From contig NZ_RAHH01000037.1 in the NCBI RefSeq assembly GCF_003602095.1, forward strand, positions 1 through 46,325: a DNA stretch of 46,325 nucleotides, given 5' to 3'. The position numbers and the translations under genes are program-made. Each line of letters starts with the position of its first letter. Within the stretch, counting starts at the first letter, position 1. Origin of the DNA: Rahnella woolbedingensis (GTDB lineage: Bacteria > Pseudomonadota > Gammaproteobacteria > Enterobacterales > Enterobacteriaceae). Shown here piece after piece: positions 1-8,997 of the stretch. The notes beneath the pieces were generated by a model that saw only the letters and a program-made list of their open reading frames with translations, had not been told where the DNA came from and did no database searches.

Positions 1-336
1 TCTTTCTGACATTGTCAGACATAAAGGTGACATTTTAACTTTGGAACTGAGGGTGACATTTTAAACTGGGATAGACATAGCATGTGAATCCCATTTGATA
101 ATGTCACTTTTTAGCTAGTTTATAATGTCACCCAGATACGGCGCATTTTCCACCTTTCTGGAAGATCTCTTCTGATGCTGGTAACCCTGTCCAATAAAGA
201 ACTTCACCGCTTGCCGGTGATCCAGGCCGTTGTTGAAAAGCGCCTGCGTCGCCGTGATGCCGCCTCTCAGTTGGATCTCACAGAACGTCATTTTGTTGAA
301 CTAGGTACTTTGGGACGAAATTCCATTTATAAATAA
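1..336 (+). mobile_element. Remnant of an ISNCY-type insertion sequence
   Basis: Two direct copies of a GTGACATTTTAA motif (near 28 and 53) are followed by two inverted copies, AATGTCAC (near 101 and 124). Next comes the start of a transposase-like ORF at 175. Clustered GTGACATT motifs are what I recall from the termini of ISNCY-family elements related to ISKpn21; the family name is from memory and was not searched. The order (right-end-type repeats, about 30 bases, then left-end-type repeats plus transposase start) would fit the tail of one copy followed by the head of a second, truncated copy. The match to a transposase stops near 292, so the element is broken. Confidence 0.55.
175..336 (+). 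pseudogene. Truncated ISNCY-type transposase, N-terminal fragment
   Basis: An ATG at 175 opens a 53-codon frame. Its first 39 residues include SNKELHRL and KRLRRRDAASQLDLTER and read like the N-terminal helix-turn-helix of ISNCY transposases, which continue with a VQRL-type recognition helix. Here the similarity stops after LTERH, and unrelated residues run to a TAA at 334. An intact transposase of this family is several hundred residues long, so this is a dead fragment. The junction near 292 probably marks the deletion or recombination that joined the element to the DNA upstream of the type VI secretion genes. Confidence 0.65.
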
Positions 337-871
337 AAGTCCTCGCTTCAATCAAGCTCTCAAAAGATGTGTGGAACTAAAACGGGTGTGCTTACAAACT
401 AAGGCAATTATATATATTTAATACTGATTTATTAGCGGCAATATATTTGAGTTTATTATGTAGTTAAAAAAATGGTAAATATTATAGGTCAGGGTGTTTT
501 TTTTGATTAATTAATGTAGTAGTATTTTTTTCAGATAGTAGGATCAGAAGCAATATAACATGAAGTGATTATCTGATTTTATGGCGCAATACATCATTTA
601 AAATGATGTGACTTATGAATATTATTCATGGAGAAAATTGACTCTAAATTTATTAATCCAATAGATGGTATCAAGCGAAATCAACTCCCTGCATCGTCTG
701 GCCTTACTGCAACTTGCAATAGTGACTGTTAGCTATTTACACCTCTGGATATAACCCCCTGCTATTCTGGCATTAAAACTGATATCAGAAGGTTGCCGTG
801 CGCGAATGGCGAACTTCTATCGCTTAGCTATGGAGTAGCTGGCTTAATTTTATTTTAGTAAGAGTGAAAAC
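337..871. other. AT-rich non-coding region upstream of the T6SS operon
   Basis: No credible gene is visible in these 535 bases. The region is AT-rich, especially 400-660, and must contain the promoter of the type VI operon that starts at 872. I looked for a sigma-54 element (GG and GC ten bases apart) and found no convincing match. Such AT-rich leaders are typical of horizontally acquired, H-NS-silenced loci, but this is inference. Confidence 0.6.
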
Positions 872-1360
872 ATGAGCAACACACAGCATAAATTAGACAA
901 AGCAAGGCCTCCCCGCGTGCAGATTACCTATGACATTGACATTGGCAATGCACAAACTATCAAAGAATTACCATTAGTGATGGGGGTAATGGGGGACTTT
1001 GCTGATAGTGACAACGTTCTGCGTGAGCGTAAATTCCTTAATATTGATAAAGATAATTTCGGTGAAATCATGACATCCATGAGGCCGAATTCAGAGTTTT
1101 TAGTAAAAAGTGTTTTGCCTGAACAGGTTGGTAATCTCGCCGTTTCGCTTACATTCAAAAACATGGACGACTTTTCTCCGGACAGCATTGCCCGCCAGGT
1201 TGACCCTTTGCGCAAACTCATTGAATTGCGGGAGCAGCTTTGTGATTTACGTAACCGTGCAGCGAGCAATGAGCGTTTGAAAGAACAGCTTTCCGAGTTG
1301 CTTCAACAGCAAGGACTCTATACGTCCTCCTCTGATATAACGAAGGATGATGAAGAATGA
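872..1360 (+). CDS. tssB: T6SS contractile sheath small subunit TssB (VipA)
   Basis: This 162-residue protein is the small sheath subunit. With TssC it builds the cytoplasmic contractile sheath around the Hcp tube. It shows the usual TssB layout: a basic N-terminus with RPPRVQITYD, then a central ELPLVMGVMGDFA segment, then a charged helical C-terminus (residues about 110-150) that in the family docks on TssC. The length is normal. It is the first gene of the operon, and its stop overlaps the tssC start (ATGA at 1357). The ribosome binding site (AAGAG at about 860) is modest. Confidence 0.96.
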   Translation: MSNTQHKLDKARPPRVQITYDIDIGNAQTIKELPLVMGVMGDFADSDNVLRERKFLNIDKDNFGEIMTSMRPNSEFLVKSVLPEQVGNLAVSLTFKNMDDFSPDSIARQVDPLRKLIELREQLCDLRNRAASNERLKEQLSELLQQQGLYTSSSDITKDDEE

Positions 1361-2838
1361 GCATCGAGCAGAGCTTAAGCGCAACAGCGCCGCAGACTTC
1401 AGGCCAGGATTATCTTGATCAGATCATTGATAACACTAAGGCTATTCGCCGTGAATCCGACCGCGGACGCATGAAAAATCAACTGAATAATTTCCTCGCA
1501 GAAGTGACCTCAGGTGCTGTCATGATATCCAGTGATCTCATTGGGAGTATTGAGCAGCGTATTTCAGCCATTGATGAATTACTTTCTGCTCAGATCAGTT
1601 TGATCATGCATGCACCTGAGTTTCAAAAGAAAGAGTCCTCCTGGCGCGGTCTGCACAAACTTGTCCAGACCAGTGTGACTGAAAATACCCAGGTCCGCCT
1701 GTTGCAATGCACTAAGCAAGATTTAATCAAAGATTTCAAATCTGCTTCAGACTTTGACCAATCAATGTTGTTTAAATGTGTTTACGAAAGTGAATATGGA
1801 ACCTTTGGTGGGGTACCTTTCTCAGCCTTCGTGGGTGACTTCCAGTTTGATAACACACCGCAAGATATTGAACTGCTGGAGCAAATATCTCATGTTGCCG
1901 CCGCCGCTCACGCTCCTTTTCTGAGTGCTATCGCCCCCGGTATGTTGTCAATGAGCGCTTTTTCGGAGATGCCGCGTCCACGTGACCTGGCAAAAATGTT
2001 TGACACCACTGACTACTCTCGCTGGCGCTCCTTCCGCCAGACTGATGATAGTCGTTATATCGGTTTAACTCTTCCGCGAGTGCTGGGCCGCATGCCCTAC
2101 GGCGCCAAAACCATGCCTGTCGAAACTTTCGGTTTCGAAGAGCAGGTGCGCGAAAACGACATTGGCTCGGATTATCTATGGATCAACTCCGCCTTTGAAT
2201 TAGCGGGGCGAGTCGTTGATTCCTTTGAAGAGTATGGCTGGTGCGCGTCTATTCGTGGCGTCGAAGGTGGCGGACTGGTTAATGCTTTACCTGCTTACAA
2301 CTACATATCGGAAAGTGGTGAACGCGTCATGCAATGTCCCACTCAGGTCGCCATCTCCGATCGCCGCGAAAAAGAGTTGTCTGATCTTGGCTTTATTCCG
2401 TTAGTTCATTGCAAGGGCACCGATTACGCCGCATTTTTTGCCGTGCAATCCGTCAATCGCCCTCGCCTCTACAACTCAGATCAGGCGAACGCGAATGCAC
2501 GGCTTTCCAGCCAATTGCAATACGTTCTTGCTACATCACGTTTCGCCCATTATTTAAAATCAATTGTACGCGACAAAGTCGGCAGCTTCATGTCACGCAA
2601 TGAGTGTCAGGAGTACTTGCAAAAATGGATCATGCAATACGTCGTAGCCTCTGATAATGCAGGACCAGAGACCAAGGCACGCTATCCACTTCGTGAAGCA
2701 AGCGTTGAAGTCGTTGAAGTTCCAGGATCCCCTGGAACTTTCCGGGCTATTGCCTATTTAAAACCCCACTTCCAACTGGAAGGATTAACCATGTCGTTGC
2801 GCTTAGTTGCAGATTTACCTGCTGCAACGGCTTCATAA
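1357..2838 (+). CDS. tssC: T6SS contractile sheath large subunit TssC (VipB)
   Basis: This 493-residue large sheath subunit is full length for the family. Recognisable family segments are the helical region around residues 85-105 with SSWRGL, the central SEYGTFGGVPFSAFVGD (about 146-162), and LPRVLGRMPYG (about 238-248). TssB and TssC form the heterodimer that polymerises into the sheath, whose contraction drives secretion and which TssH later disassembles. It is translationally coupled to tssB by a 4-base overlap. Hcp follows 31 bases later, giving the common tssB-tssC-hcp order. Confidence 0.97.
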   Translation: MSIEQSLSATAPQTSGQDYLDQIIDNTKAIRRESDRGRMKNQLNNFLAEVTSGAVMISSDLIGSIEQRISAIDELLSAQISLIMHAPEFQKKESSWRGLHKLVQTSVTENTQVRLLQCTKQDLIKDFKSASDFDQSMLFKCVYESEYGTFGGVPFSAFVGDFQFDNTPQDIELLEQISHVAAAAHAPFLSAIAPGMLSMSAFSEMPRPRDLAKMFDTTDYSRWRSFRQTDDSRYIGLTLPRVLGRMPYGAKTMPVETFGFEEQVRENDIGSDYLWINSAFELAGRVVDSFEEYGWCASIRGVEGGGLVNALPAYNYISESGERVMQCPTQVAISDRREKELSDLGFIPLVHCKGTDYAAFFAVQSVNRPRLYNSDQANANARLSSQLQYVLATSRFAHYLKSIVRDKVGSFMSRNECQEYLQKWIMQYVVASDNAGPETKARYPLREASVEVVEVPGSPGTFRAIAYLKPHFQLEGLTMSLRLVADLPAATAS

Positions 2839-2869
2839 ATAACCGCCATTGCAAAAAGGAAACACCACT

Positions 2870-3352
2870 ATGGCAAAGTTACAAGACTGTCAGTTTATTC
2901 AAATCAACATTGATGGAAAAATAGTTGATGGTTCTTCTGAAGAAAAAACATACTTGAAATGGATGGAGGGTTTTTCACCTGCAGGATTATCCACTTATGC
3001 AGGTCCTGACGGCACTTACTTTGAAAGCTGTCACGCATCTATTCTGGTCACCAAAGAAACCAGTGGTCTTTATGAGCAATATTTAAAGCGCGGCTACAAA
3101 AGAATCATTATTACCATTGTTCATCGTGGGTCTGACCATTTAGACCAGAATTATGAAATTCAGCGCACCGTTTACAATGATTGCAAAATCAACAGCCTGA
3201 ATTTTGCCATGCAAGATAAGTTATTCATGCATATCTCTTTCACTTTTGAAGGCATGGTAGAACTGACCTTAAATGTACCGAATGCCACAGATGAAGCGCT
3301 GGATAAGATTGGGCCAATAAAATACGACATCCCTAAAAAAGCCCTCGTATAA
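2870..3352 (+). CDS. hcp: T6SS tube protein Hcp (TssD)
   Basis: This 160-residue Hcp forms the hexameric rings that stack into the inner tube and is also secreted. I place the start at 2870 (MAKLQD), where GCAAAAAGGAAAC supplies a ribosome binding site. An in-frame ATG at 2849 lacks one and would add seven atypical residues. Family features include the early GKIVDGSS segment, the polypeptide around residues 80-100 with RGSDHLDQNYE, and a beta-rich C-terminus. There is no C-terminal extension, so this is a plain structural Hcp rather than an evolved one carrying a toxin. A hairpin follows directly downstream. Confidence 0.95.
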   Translation: MAKLQDCQFIQINIDGKIVDGSSEEKTYLKWMEGFSPAGLSTYAGPDGTYFESCHASILVTKETSGLYEQYLKRGYKRIIITIVHRGSDHLDQNYEIQRTVYNDCKINSLNFAMQDKLFMHISFTFEGMVELTLNVPNATDEALDKIGPIKYDIPKKALV

Positions 3353-3366
3353 CGAGATCAACATAG

Positions 3367-3384
3367 GCAGTGCGTGAGCACTGC
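3367..3384 (+). promoter_or_regulatory. Intercistronic hairpin between hcp and tssE
   Basis: GCAGTGC (3367-3373), loop GTGA, GCACTGC (3378-3384) is a perfect 7-bp stem followed by TTTACTC. It lies in the only sizeable gap of the first half of the operon. It may act as a weak terminator or as a 3' mRNA stabiliser that lets hcp be made in excess over the baseplate genes. Visible structure; function inferred. Confidence 0.6.
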
Positions 3385-3412
3385 TTTACTCACCATAATA
3401 TGAGATCTTGAC

Positions 3413-3829
3413 ATGCCTTCATTATTGCTTCGACTGAGTGATAACCATCCGCGCATTGAAAAAGATAGTTATCGGACTGAAGACAAAAGCACCTGGCTCA
3501 TCGATGAGCTAAAGATGCTTTTGTCTTCACGTTCACGTTTTTCATATATAGAAAATATTCCACAGGTGAATGCTTCAATTCTAAATTATGGCATCGACGA
3601 ATCTGTCTCTCAAATCAGTGAACTGGATGAGCGAAAACAGATTATTGAAATGCGGATTAAAAAATCCTTACAACGTTTCGAACCTCGGCTAACCGAAGTG
3701 AGCATTATTACCAAAACGGATAGCCCTGAGCATGTCATATTCGAAATAACTGGGCTCTGTCATCTAATGCCAGTGAAAATTGAACTGGTTTGGGATGATT
3801 GCACGGGTAGATTTTACTTTCATGGATAG
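3413..3829 (+). CDS. tssE: T6SS baseplate protein TssE (gp25-like)
   Basis: This 138-residue protein is a homologue of the phage T4 gp25 baseplate wedge component. It has the usual N-terminal segment where TssE proteins begin sheath assembly (SLLLRLSD), a central YGIDE segment and the C-terminal GLCHLMPVKIEL region. TssE works with TssF, TssG and TssK in the cytoplasmic baseplate. Its stop overlaps the start of tssF by 8 bases, so the two are translationally coupled. Divergence within this family is high, so position between hcp and tssF adds much of the confidence. Confidence 0.88.
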   Translation: MPSLLLRLSDNHPRIEKDSYRTEDKSTWLIDELKMLLSSRSRFSYIENIPQVNASILNYGIDESVSQISELDERKQIIEMRIKKSLQRFEPRLTEVSIITKTDSPEHVIFEITGLCHLMPVKIELVWDDCTGRFYFHG

Positions 3830-5618
3830 ATTGTTGCCGTATTACCAGAAAGAACTGGCCTTTCTAAAACAGCATGGAAAAGCTTTTGCCAGCCGTTTCC
3901 CTAAGATTGCCAGGCGCTTGGGGATGATTGACGGTGAGTCTGAAGACCCACACGTTGAAAGAATCATTGAGTCCTTCGCCCTGCTTACTTCGCGTATTCA
4001 TCAACGTTTAGACGATGACATGCCCGAAGTTACAGAAGCACTGCTAACCACGCTTGCTCCGCAGTTTTTGAGAGCCATGCCTTCAACTTGTATCGTTTCA
4101 ATTGCGCCAAACCATCAGACCACCGGTATGACCTGTAAAAATACCCTTGCAGCAGGAACTCAACTCTTCTCCCGACATATTGATGAAGGAGTCTGTCAGT
4201 TTCAGACTGTTTATCCGATCGAACTTTTACCCCTGACGGTAAAAAATGCCAGCCTGAATTTTGAAAAAAATGACCTTAACTGGCATCTGGACCTCAGCTT
4301 TCAAGTTTGGTCGGGTGCGGCGATGGCTGGCGGACCACTCAGGCTGTTTCTGCACGGTCCAAATAATGCAGTGAATATCCTCTATACCTTGTTGTGTTCA
4401 GCGGTGGAGACTTTGACGCTATACCACGAGGATAGGGTTTATACGCTCAACAAGGGGGCGGTAAAATCGGTGGGTTTCCAGCAGCAAGAGAGTTTGATTA
4501 AGCAGGATCCGCGCGTCCTGCCGATCCATGTACTGTTACAAGATTATTTTTTCTTCCCGCAAAAATTCCATTTTCTGGATATCCAATTACCGGATGAATT
4601 CAATGGCAAATCCAACGACACATTCCGGTTGGCGTTTGTGTTTAGCCGTTCACACCTCAATCATTCACTTGAAAAGTTGGCAGGGATTATTGATGCCGAT
4701 TTTTTTCAGCTCCACTGCTCACCGGCCATTAACCTGTTCACGCAGCGTGCAGAACCCATAACGTTGACGGAAAATACAGCGGAATACCCTGTTATTCCGG
4801 ACATTCGTTATCAACAACAAGTTGACGTCTGGGCTATCAACCACGTCTTCGTCCAATGCAAACAAGACAACGATATCGCCGTATATCCTGTTCACCCACT
4901 GTTTGGTATCGATCACTCGAGACTTGAAGGAAGTGCGGAAATTTACTGGCAAAGCTTTGTGCGCGAAACCCTGACATCTAAAGGGACTGACAGCAAAGCT
5001 TTTATTGCTTTTGCCAACCGGAATATGAAACCGAGCACGCCCCAGGCCGATATCATCACTATCAGCCTGACCTGCACCAATCATAACATCCCCAACCAAA
5101 TGAAAAACGGGCATCCTGAAGGGGATTTTGACTCAGACTTACCTCTGGCCGGATTAAAAATCAATGCGCTAAGCCGTCCGACACGGCCAGTGCCACCCCC
5201 GGCTAAAAGTGCTTTACGCTGGCAACTGATCTCCCAATTATCCCTCAATCATATGCTGTTAAGTGGTAGTCAGGGGGTGGATGTCCTGCGTGAAACATTG
5301 ATGCTGTACAACTTTCACAATCAACCCGCTATCACTCACATTATCAATATGATCCTGCAACTTGAGGTTGAGCCCATAGTTGCCAGATTGGTGGCCCATG
5401 ATCCATGTTCTTTGGCACGTGGTATCGCACTGACCCTGACTTTCAGCCATGAAGCGTTGAATGAACCAGAATATTATTTGTTGTGCTGTTTTCTGGAGCA
5501 ATTCCTCGGGCTGTATAGTCCGGTGAACAGCTTCACTCGCGTGACAACCCTGATTGAGCACGAAGAACATACCCGCCATGTCTGGCCGATACGTGCGGGG
5601 AAGCTCTCATGGATCTAA
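3822..5618 (+). CDS. tssF: T6SS baseplate protein TssF (VasA/ImpG)
   Basis: This 598-residue TssF begins MDRLLPYYQKELAFL, a hallmark N-terminus of the family, so I prefer the ATG at 3822 over the in-frame ATG at 3780, which lies inside tssE. The following segment with ARRLGM, EDPHVERIIESFALL and the RLDDD motif is also typical. Two TssF and one TssG form the baseplate wedge that binds TssE and surrounds VgrG. The length is normal for the family and the reading frame is intact. It overlaps tssG by 10 bases. Confidence 0.95.
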   Translation: MDRLLPYYQKELAFLKQHGKAFASRFPKIARRLGMIDGESEDPHVERIIESFALLTSRIHQRLDDDMPEVTEALLTTLAPQFLRAMPSTCIVSIAPNHQTTGMTCKNTLAAGTQLFSRHIDEGVCQFQTVYPIELLPLTVKNASLNFEKNDLNWHLDLSFQVWSGAAMAGGPLRLFLHGPNNAVNILYTLLCSAVETLTLYHEDRVYTLNKGAVKSVGFQQQESLIKQDPRVLPIHVLLQDYFFFPQKFHFLDIQLPDEFNGKSNDTFRLAFVFSRSHLNHSLEKLAGIIDADFFQLHCSPAINLFTQRAEPITLTENTAEYPVIPDIRYQQQVDVWAINHVFVQCKQDNDIAVYPVHPLFGIDHSRLEGSAEIYWQSFVRETLTSKGTDSKAFIAFANRNMKPSTPQADIITISLTCTNHNIPNQMKNGHPEGDFDSDLPLAGLKINALSRPTRPVPPPAKSALRWQLISQLSLNHMLLSGSQGVDVLRETLMLYNFHNQPAITHIINMILQLEVEPIVARLVAHDPCSLARGIALTLTFSHEALNEPEYYLLCCFLEQFLGLYSPVNSFTRVTTLIEHEEHTRHVWPIRAGKLSWI

Positions 5619-6562
5619 CGCGCATCACCAGCCGTTTTAATTTTTACCAACAGCTAAGAACCTTACTTCGCAAACTCAGGCGGAGCGAAACGTCTGCGGC
5701 GGAAACACTCAACAGTAAATTAAAGCTTATCTCCTCACTGTCGATGGAAACGACGAATGGCCAAATTGTCAGTATCCGGCAGGACACGCCTGAAGCGCCA
5801 CTCAGCGTAACGCTGTCGCATAATGGGCTAACGGGAGCGATGGGCGCATTACCCACGGCTTACAGCGAATGGATGATCGAACGGCACTATCGTTACGGCG
5901 ACCACGGTGCAAAAGATTTTCTGGATATATTTGGTCATCGCCTCTATTGCCTCGACTATCTTGCGTGGCAAAAAAACCATCTTTATGCGTATGCCGAGTC
6001 ATCCAGGCAACTACCGTTGCAGCAGGCTACGCTGGCCATCAGCGGTCTGCTGACTTCCCCCTCAATGTTGGGTGGGGAAACTTACGCACATCTGTTTGCC
6101 GCCCCCGTTCGCTCTCTCGTCAATCTTGAAGTCTGGCTGAGCCATTATTACGGAGTGCCTGCACGCATCACTCCTTTTACCGGTTGCTGGAAAAGTATTG
6201 ATGCCACCGAAATCTGCCAGTTGGGTCAAAGTAAACAAACGCTGGACACTGCGCCGATGATAGGCCTGACCCGCTGGGAAGTTCAGTCACACTTTGACGT
6301 GATCTTTGGTCCTGTGGAACAGGTCATGTCTCACCACTTTATCCCCGGTGGGAAGTTCTACCAAAGTATCTGGGCACGTATACGTGAATATGTTGGTCCA
6401 GGATTGGATTTCACGATTCATCTTGATATCAGCAACCGGAGTCACGCATTGGTAGCGCTCGGTACAGGACAGTTAGGATTGAATATGTGCATTGGCTATA
6501 ACGACCCGACACAGATGCATCAAATCTGCTTGCCGATGTGCACCTCATACCAAGGAAGATAA
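5609..6562 (+). CDS. tssG: T6SS baseplate protein TssG (ImpH/VasB)
   Basis: This 317-residue TssG completes the wedge with TssF. The N-terminal third is less conserved here. The middle shows the typical segment on hits to neighbouring surfaces (GLTGAMGALPTAYSE, about residues 72-86, followed by DFLDIFGHRL about 103-112). The start codon lies within the end of tssF (10-base overlap), and the vgrG start follows 3 bases after the stop, so all three are made from one message. No anomaly seen. Confidence 0.93.
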   Translation: MDLTRITSRFNFYQQLRTLLRKLRRSETSAAETLNSKLKLISSLSMETTNGQIVSIRQDTPEAPLSVTLSHNGLTGAMGALPTAYSEWMIERHYRYGDHGAKDFLDIFGHRLYCLDYLAWQKNHLYAYAESSRQLPLQQATLAISGLLTSPSMLGGETYAHLFAAPVRSLVNLEVWLSHYYGVPARITPFTGCWKSIDATEICQLGQSKQTLDTAPMIGLTRWEVQSHFDVIFGPVEQVMSHHFIPGGKFYQSIWARIREYVGPGLDFTIHLDISNRSHALVALGTGQLGLNMCIGYNDPTQMHQICLPMCTSYQGR

Positions 6563-6564
6563 GT

Positions 6565-8511
6565 ATGTCATACGCATTTCAAAAAGATCACTTCTTGCAC
6601 TGGAACGGCTCCGTAGCCGCTGATTTGTTACTCATGTCGCTGCAAGGCAATGAGTCTGTTTCTATGCCCTACTGCTATCAATTACGTTCTTTAACCGCAT
6701 TGAAAGAAAAAGAGATCACCGCGCTACACGGTAAAGCGTTTTCTTGTCAGATAGGCGACGGGTTACACAACCGTCCACAGCGCTATCTGCATGGTATCGT
6801 TACCCATATCCAGTGTAGCCGGATGTCGGATGGCAACGCCATGTGTACATTCACACTGGAACCTGCTTTTGCCTTGCTGCGTATGGGGCGGTCGATGCGG
6901 GTTTGGCAAAATATCAGCGTACCCGATTTGGTAAAAAAACTGCTGGGCGAACACCATATCAATCAGCTCGATATCCAACTGCACAAAACTTATCAAAAAC
7001 GCGAGTATTGCGTGCAATATCGCGAATCGGACTTTCATTTTCTCAGCCGCCTGCTTGAAGAAGAAGGCATATATTACTTCTTTAAGCACGAGGAAAATCT
7101 GCACACAATGGTGCTTGCAGATTCTTCTGCAGCGCATCCGATGGCGAAAGACTGCAACCTGCTCTGGCACCATCAGGGCGAGAATTTGACACCCGGTAAC
7201 ATTGATAACTGGTCCTCTTGCTCGAGTCTGATCCCTGGTGAAGCCGCTTTCTCCGGATTTAATTCTCAACAGGCGGCGGCCGTCGCCGACCAATACACTT
7301 CAAAGTCAGAACATAATAGTCTCGATCAGGTGAGCTTCACCGATGTAACCCCCTTCGAAGATCGCACCATGCTGGCCAGCAGAGCGAAAATCACCATGGA
7401 AGCCTGGGAAGCCAACACTCTGGGCTATGAAGCAGGCATTAATGCCTACTGGTTAAGCTGTGGTGAAGTCTTCACTCTCAAAGATCATCCGACAGATAGC
7501 GATAGCTATCGCATTCAGGCTCTGTCCCTGGAGGCCAGCAATAATGTTGAAGACGGTGTCGGAGACTACCACTGTAAAGTCAAGTCGCTGCGAAACAATG
7601 TCACCTGGCATCCTGTTGCTACTCTCGCGCCTGCGAATATTGCAGGTGTATTGATAGCTCAGGTTGTCGGTCCCTCATCTGAAGAGATTCATACCGACGA
7701 GTCAGGCCGAATCAAGATTCAATTCCCGTGGGATAAAGAAAACAAAAACGATGGCACCAGCTCCTGTTGGGTACGTGTCTCTCAACCCTGGACCGGCAGC
7801 CAATTTGGTGGGCAGTTTATTCCCCGTATCGGTAGTGAAGTGTTGGTCAGTTTTATTCAGGGGAATCCCGACTTTCCGATGGTCATAGGTTCAGTTTACA
7901 ACGGGAAAAATAAGCTGCCGTTCCCGCTGCCAGATGAAAAAACCGAATCCGGTTTCGCATCCCGTAGTACCAGTAATGGTGGGATGGATGAAGGCCATCG
8001 CCTGAGTTTCAACGACAAAAAAGGCGAAGAAAAGCTAACCATCAGCGCACAGAAAGACCTTCTGCTTACAGTTAATCACGACGTGACAAGTGATATTAAA
8101 CACGAAGTGAAAAGCAAAATTGGTGCAAACAGGGATACCGAAATTACTAAGGGCAACGACACTCTGGTGCTCAAGCAAGGCAGCCTGTACCTGACGCTCG
8201 ATAAAGGTGACCTTGAAAATAAAGTCACGGGGAATATCAGCACAAGTCTGAGCAATGGTAACTATACCCTTACTGCCTCCGGGGGGAGTGGGAAAATTAA
8301 GACGGATAAAGCCTGTGTTATTGAATCCATTCAGTCCATCGAGCTGAAAGTGGGTTCCAATAAAATATCCCTCTCACCGAGCGGTATTACCATCAGCGGT
8401 ACGATGATAAAAATCGAAGGTTCGGGTACCACTGAGATAAAAGGGGCTATGACCACGTTGCAGGGAAGCGGTATGACGCAGATTAAAGGCGGCATCATCA
8501 ATATCGGTTAA
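6565..8511 (+). CDS. vgrG: T6SS spike protein VgrG (TssI)
   Basis: This 648-residue VgrG forms the trimeric spike at the tip of the Hcp tube. The start at 6565 follows AAGGAAGATAAGT, better than the in-frame ATG at 6538 inside tssG. Order of parts: a gp27-like base (about 1-370, with the RESDFHFLSRLLEEEGIYYFF segment at about 154-174), a gp5-like OB fold (about 375-445, GRIKIQFPWD to GSVYN), and a repetitive beta-helix needle to the end. The last residues are Gly-rich needle sequence, with no added enzymatic or toxin domain, so this VgrG probably carries cargo through the PAAR protein or adaptors encoded nearby. Confidence 0.96.
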   Translation: MSYAFQKDHFLHWNGSVAADLLLMSLQGNESVSMPYCYQLRSLTALKEKEITALHGKAFSCQIGDGLHNRPQRYLHGIVTHIQCSRMSDGNAMCTFTLEPAFALLRMGRSMRVWQNISVPDLVKKLLGEHHINQLDIQLHKTYQKREYCVQYRESDFHFLSRLLEEEGIYYFFKHEENLHTMVLADSSAAHPMAKDCNLLWHHQGENLTPGNIDNWSSCSSLIPGEAAFSGFNSQQAAAVADQYTSKSEHNSLDQVSFTDVTPFEDRTMLASRAKITMEAWEANTLGYEAGINAYWLSCGEVFTLKDHPTDSDSYRIQALSLEASNNVEDGVGDYHCKVKSLRNNVTWHPVATLAPANIAGVLIAQVVGPSSEEIHTDESGRIKIQFPWDKENKNDGTSSCWVRVSQPWTGSQFGGQFIPRIGSEVLVSFIQGNPDFPMVIGSVYNGKNKLPFPLPDEKTESGFASRSTSNGGMDEGHRLSFNDKKGEEKLTISAQKDLLLTVNHDVTSDIKHEVKSKIGANRDTEITKGNDTLVLKQGSLYLTLDKGDLENKVTGNISTSLSNGNYTLTASGGSGKIKTDKACVIESIQSIELKVGSNKISLSPSGITISGTMIKIEGSGTTEIKGAMTTLQGSGMTQIKGGIINIG

Positions 8512-8520
8512 GGAGTCATC

Positions 8521-8997
8521 ATGTCTGATTCAAATTATCGCCTGGATGTACCGGAGTGGCAGCGTAATGCACTTCAGCTTGCTTCCACTGAACAATGGGA
8601 AAAATCACTCACGCTCTGGGTCGAGCATGTTAAATCCCACGAACTGAGCCTTTGGCTGCTCAAACGCATTGTCGCATTACAGCACGAAGGCAGCACATCG
8701 CTACTCGGCGAGATGCAACGCTGGTACGTCGAGCCTGAAGAGAAACTGCGTTGGAAAGTTTTTTATCACGCGGAAAAACTGGGATTTGATACACCGGCGG
8801 GGGCACTTGCTCTCTCTTTGTTCTGGTCACAAGGCAGCATGAGCCCGGAAGGGCTGGAGCCTGTTTATCCCGAACCCCATCTCAGCGGACTTATGCTTCG
8901 GTGCGTATTAGTCATGCTGGCCGCGCTGGACACTGACTCTCCTGCCAGGGGAGCTGCTGGTTTGCTGACGCAGTGGTTTCATCAGGAGATCGCTTAA
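8521..8997 (+). CDS. T6SS-associated accessory protein between vgrG and PAAR
   Basis: This 158-residue acidic, helical, Trp-rich protein has no signal peptide or membrane span. It starts 9 bases after vgrG behind an AAGGAG site, and its stop overlaps the PAAR start by one base (TAATG at 8995). Small proteins in this slot are usually adaptors or chaperones that load effectors or PAAR proteins onto VgrG. It reminds me of the DUF6931 family, but I could not search this. I see no catalytic motif. The role is inferred from position. Confidence 0.7.
   Translation: MSDSNYRLDVPEWQRNALQLASTEQWEKSLTLWVEHVKSHELSLWLLKRIVALQHEGSTSLLGEMQRWYVEPEEKLRWKVFYHAEKLGFDTPAGALALSLFWSQGSMSPEGLEPVYPEPHLSGLMLRCVLVMLAALDTDSPARGAAGLLTQWFHQEIA

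Noticed and set aside
628-732. 34-codon ORF in the T6SS leader
   Set aside because: No ribosome binding site, and the composition looks non-coding.
660-871. Sigma-54 type promoter before tssB
   Set aside because: Several TGG and TTGC elements occur, but none with the required 10-base spacing between GG and GC.
6763-7293. 176-residue frame on the - strand inside vgrG
   Set aside because: Antisense shadow of a well-supported gene; several other long antisense frames (4719-5114, 12399-12857, 25716-26267, 35833-36534) are the same.
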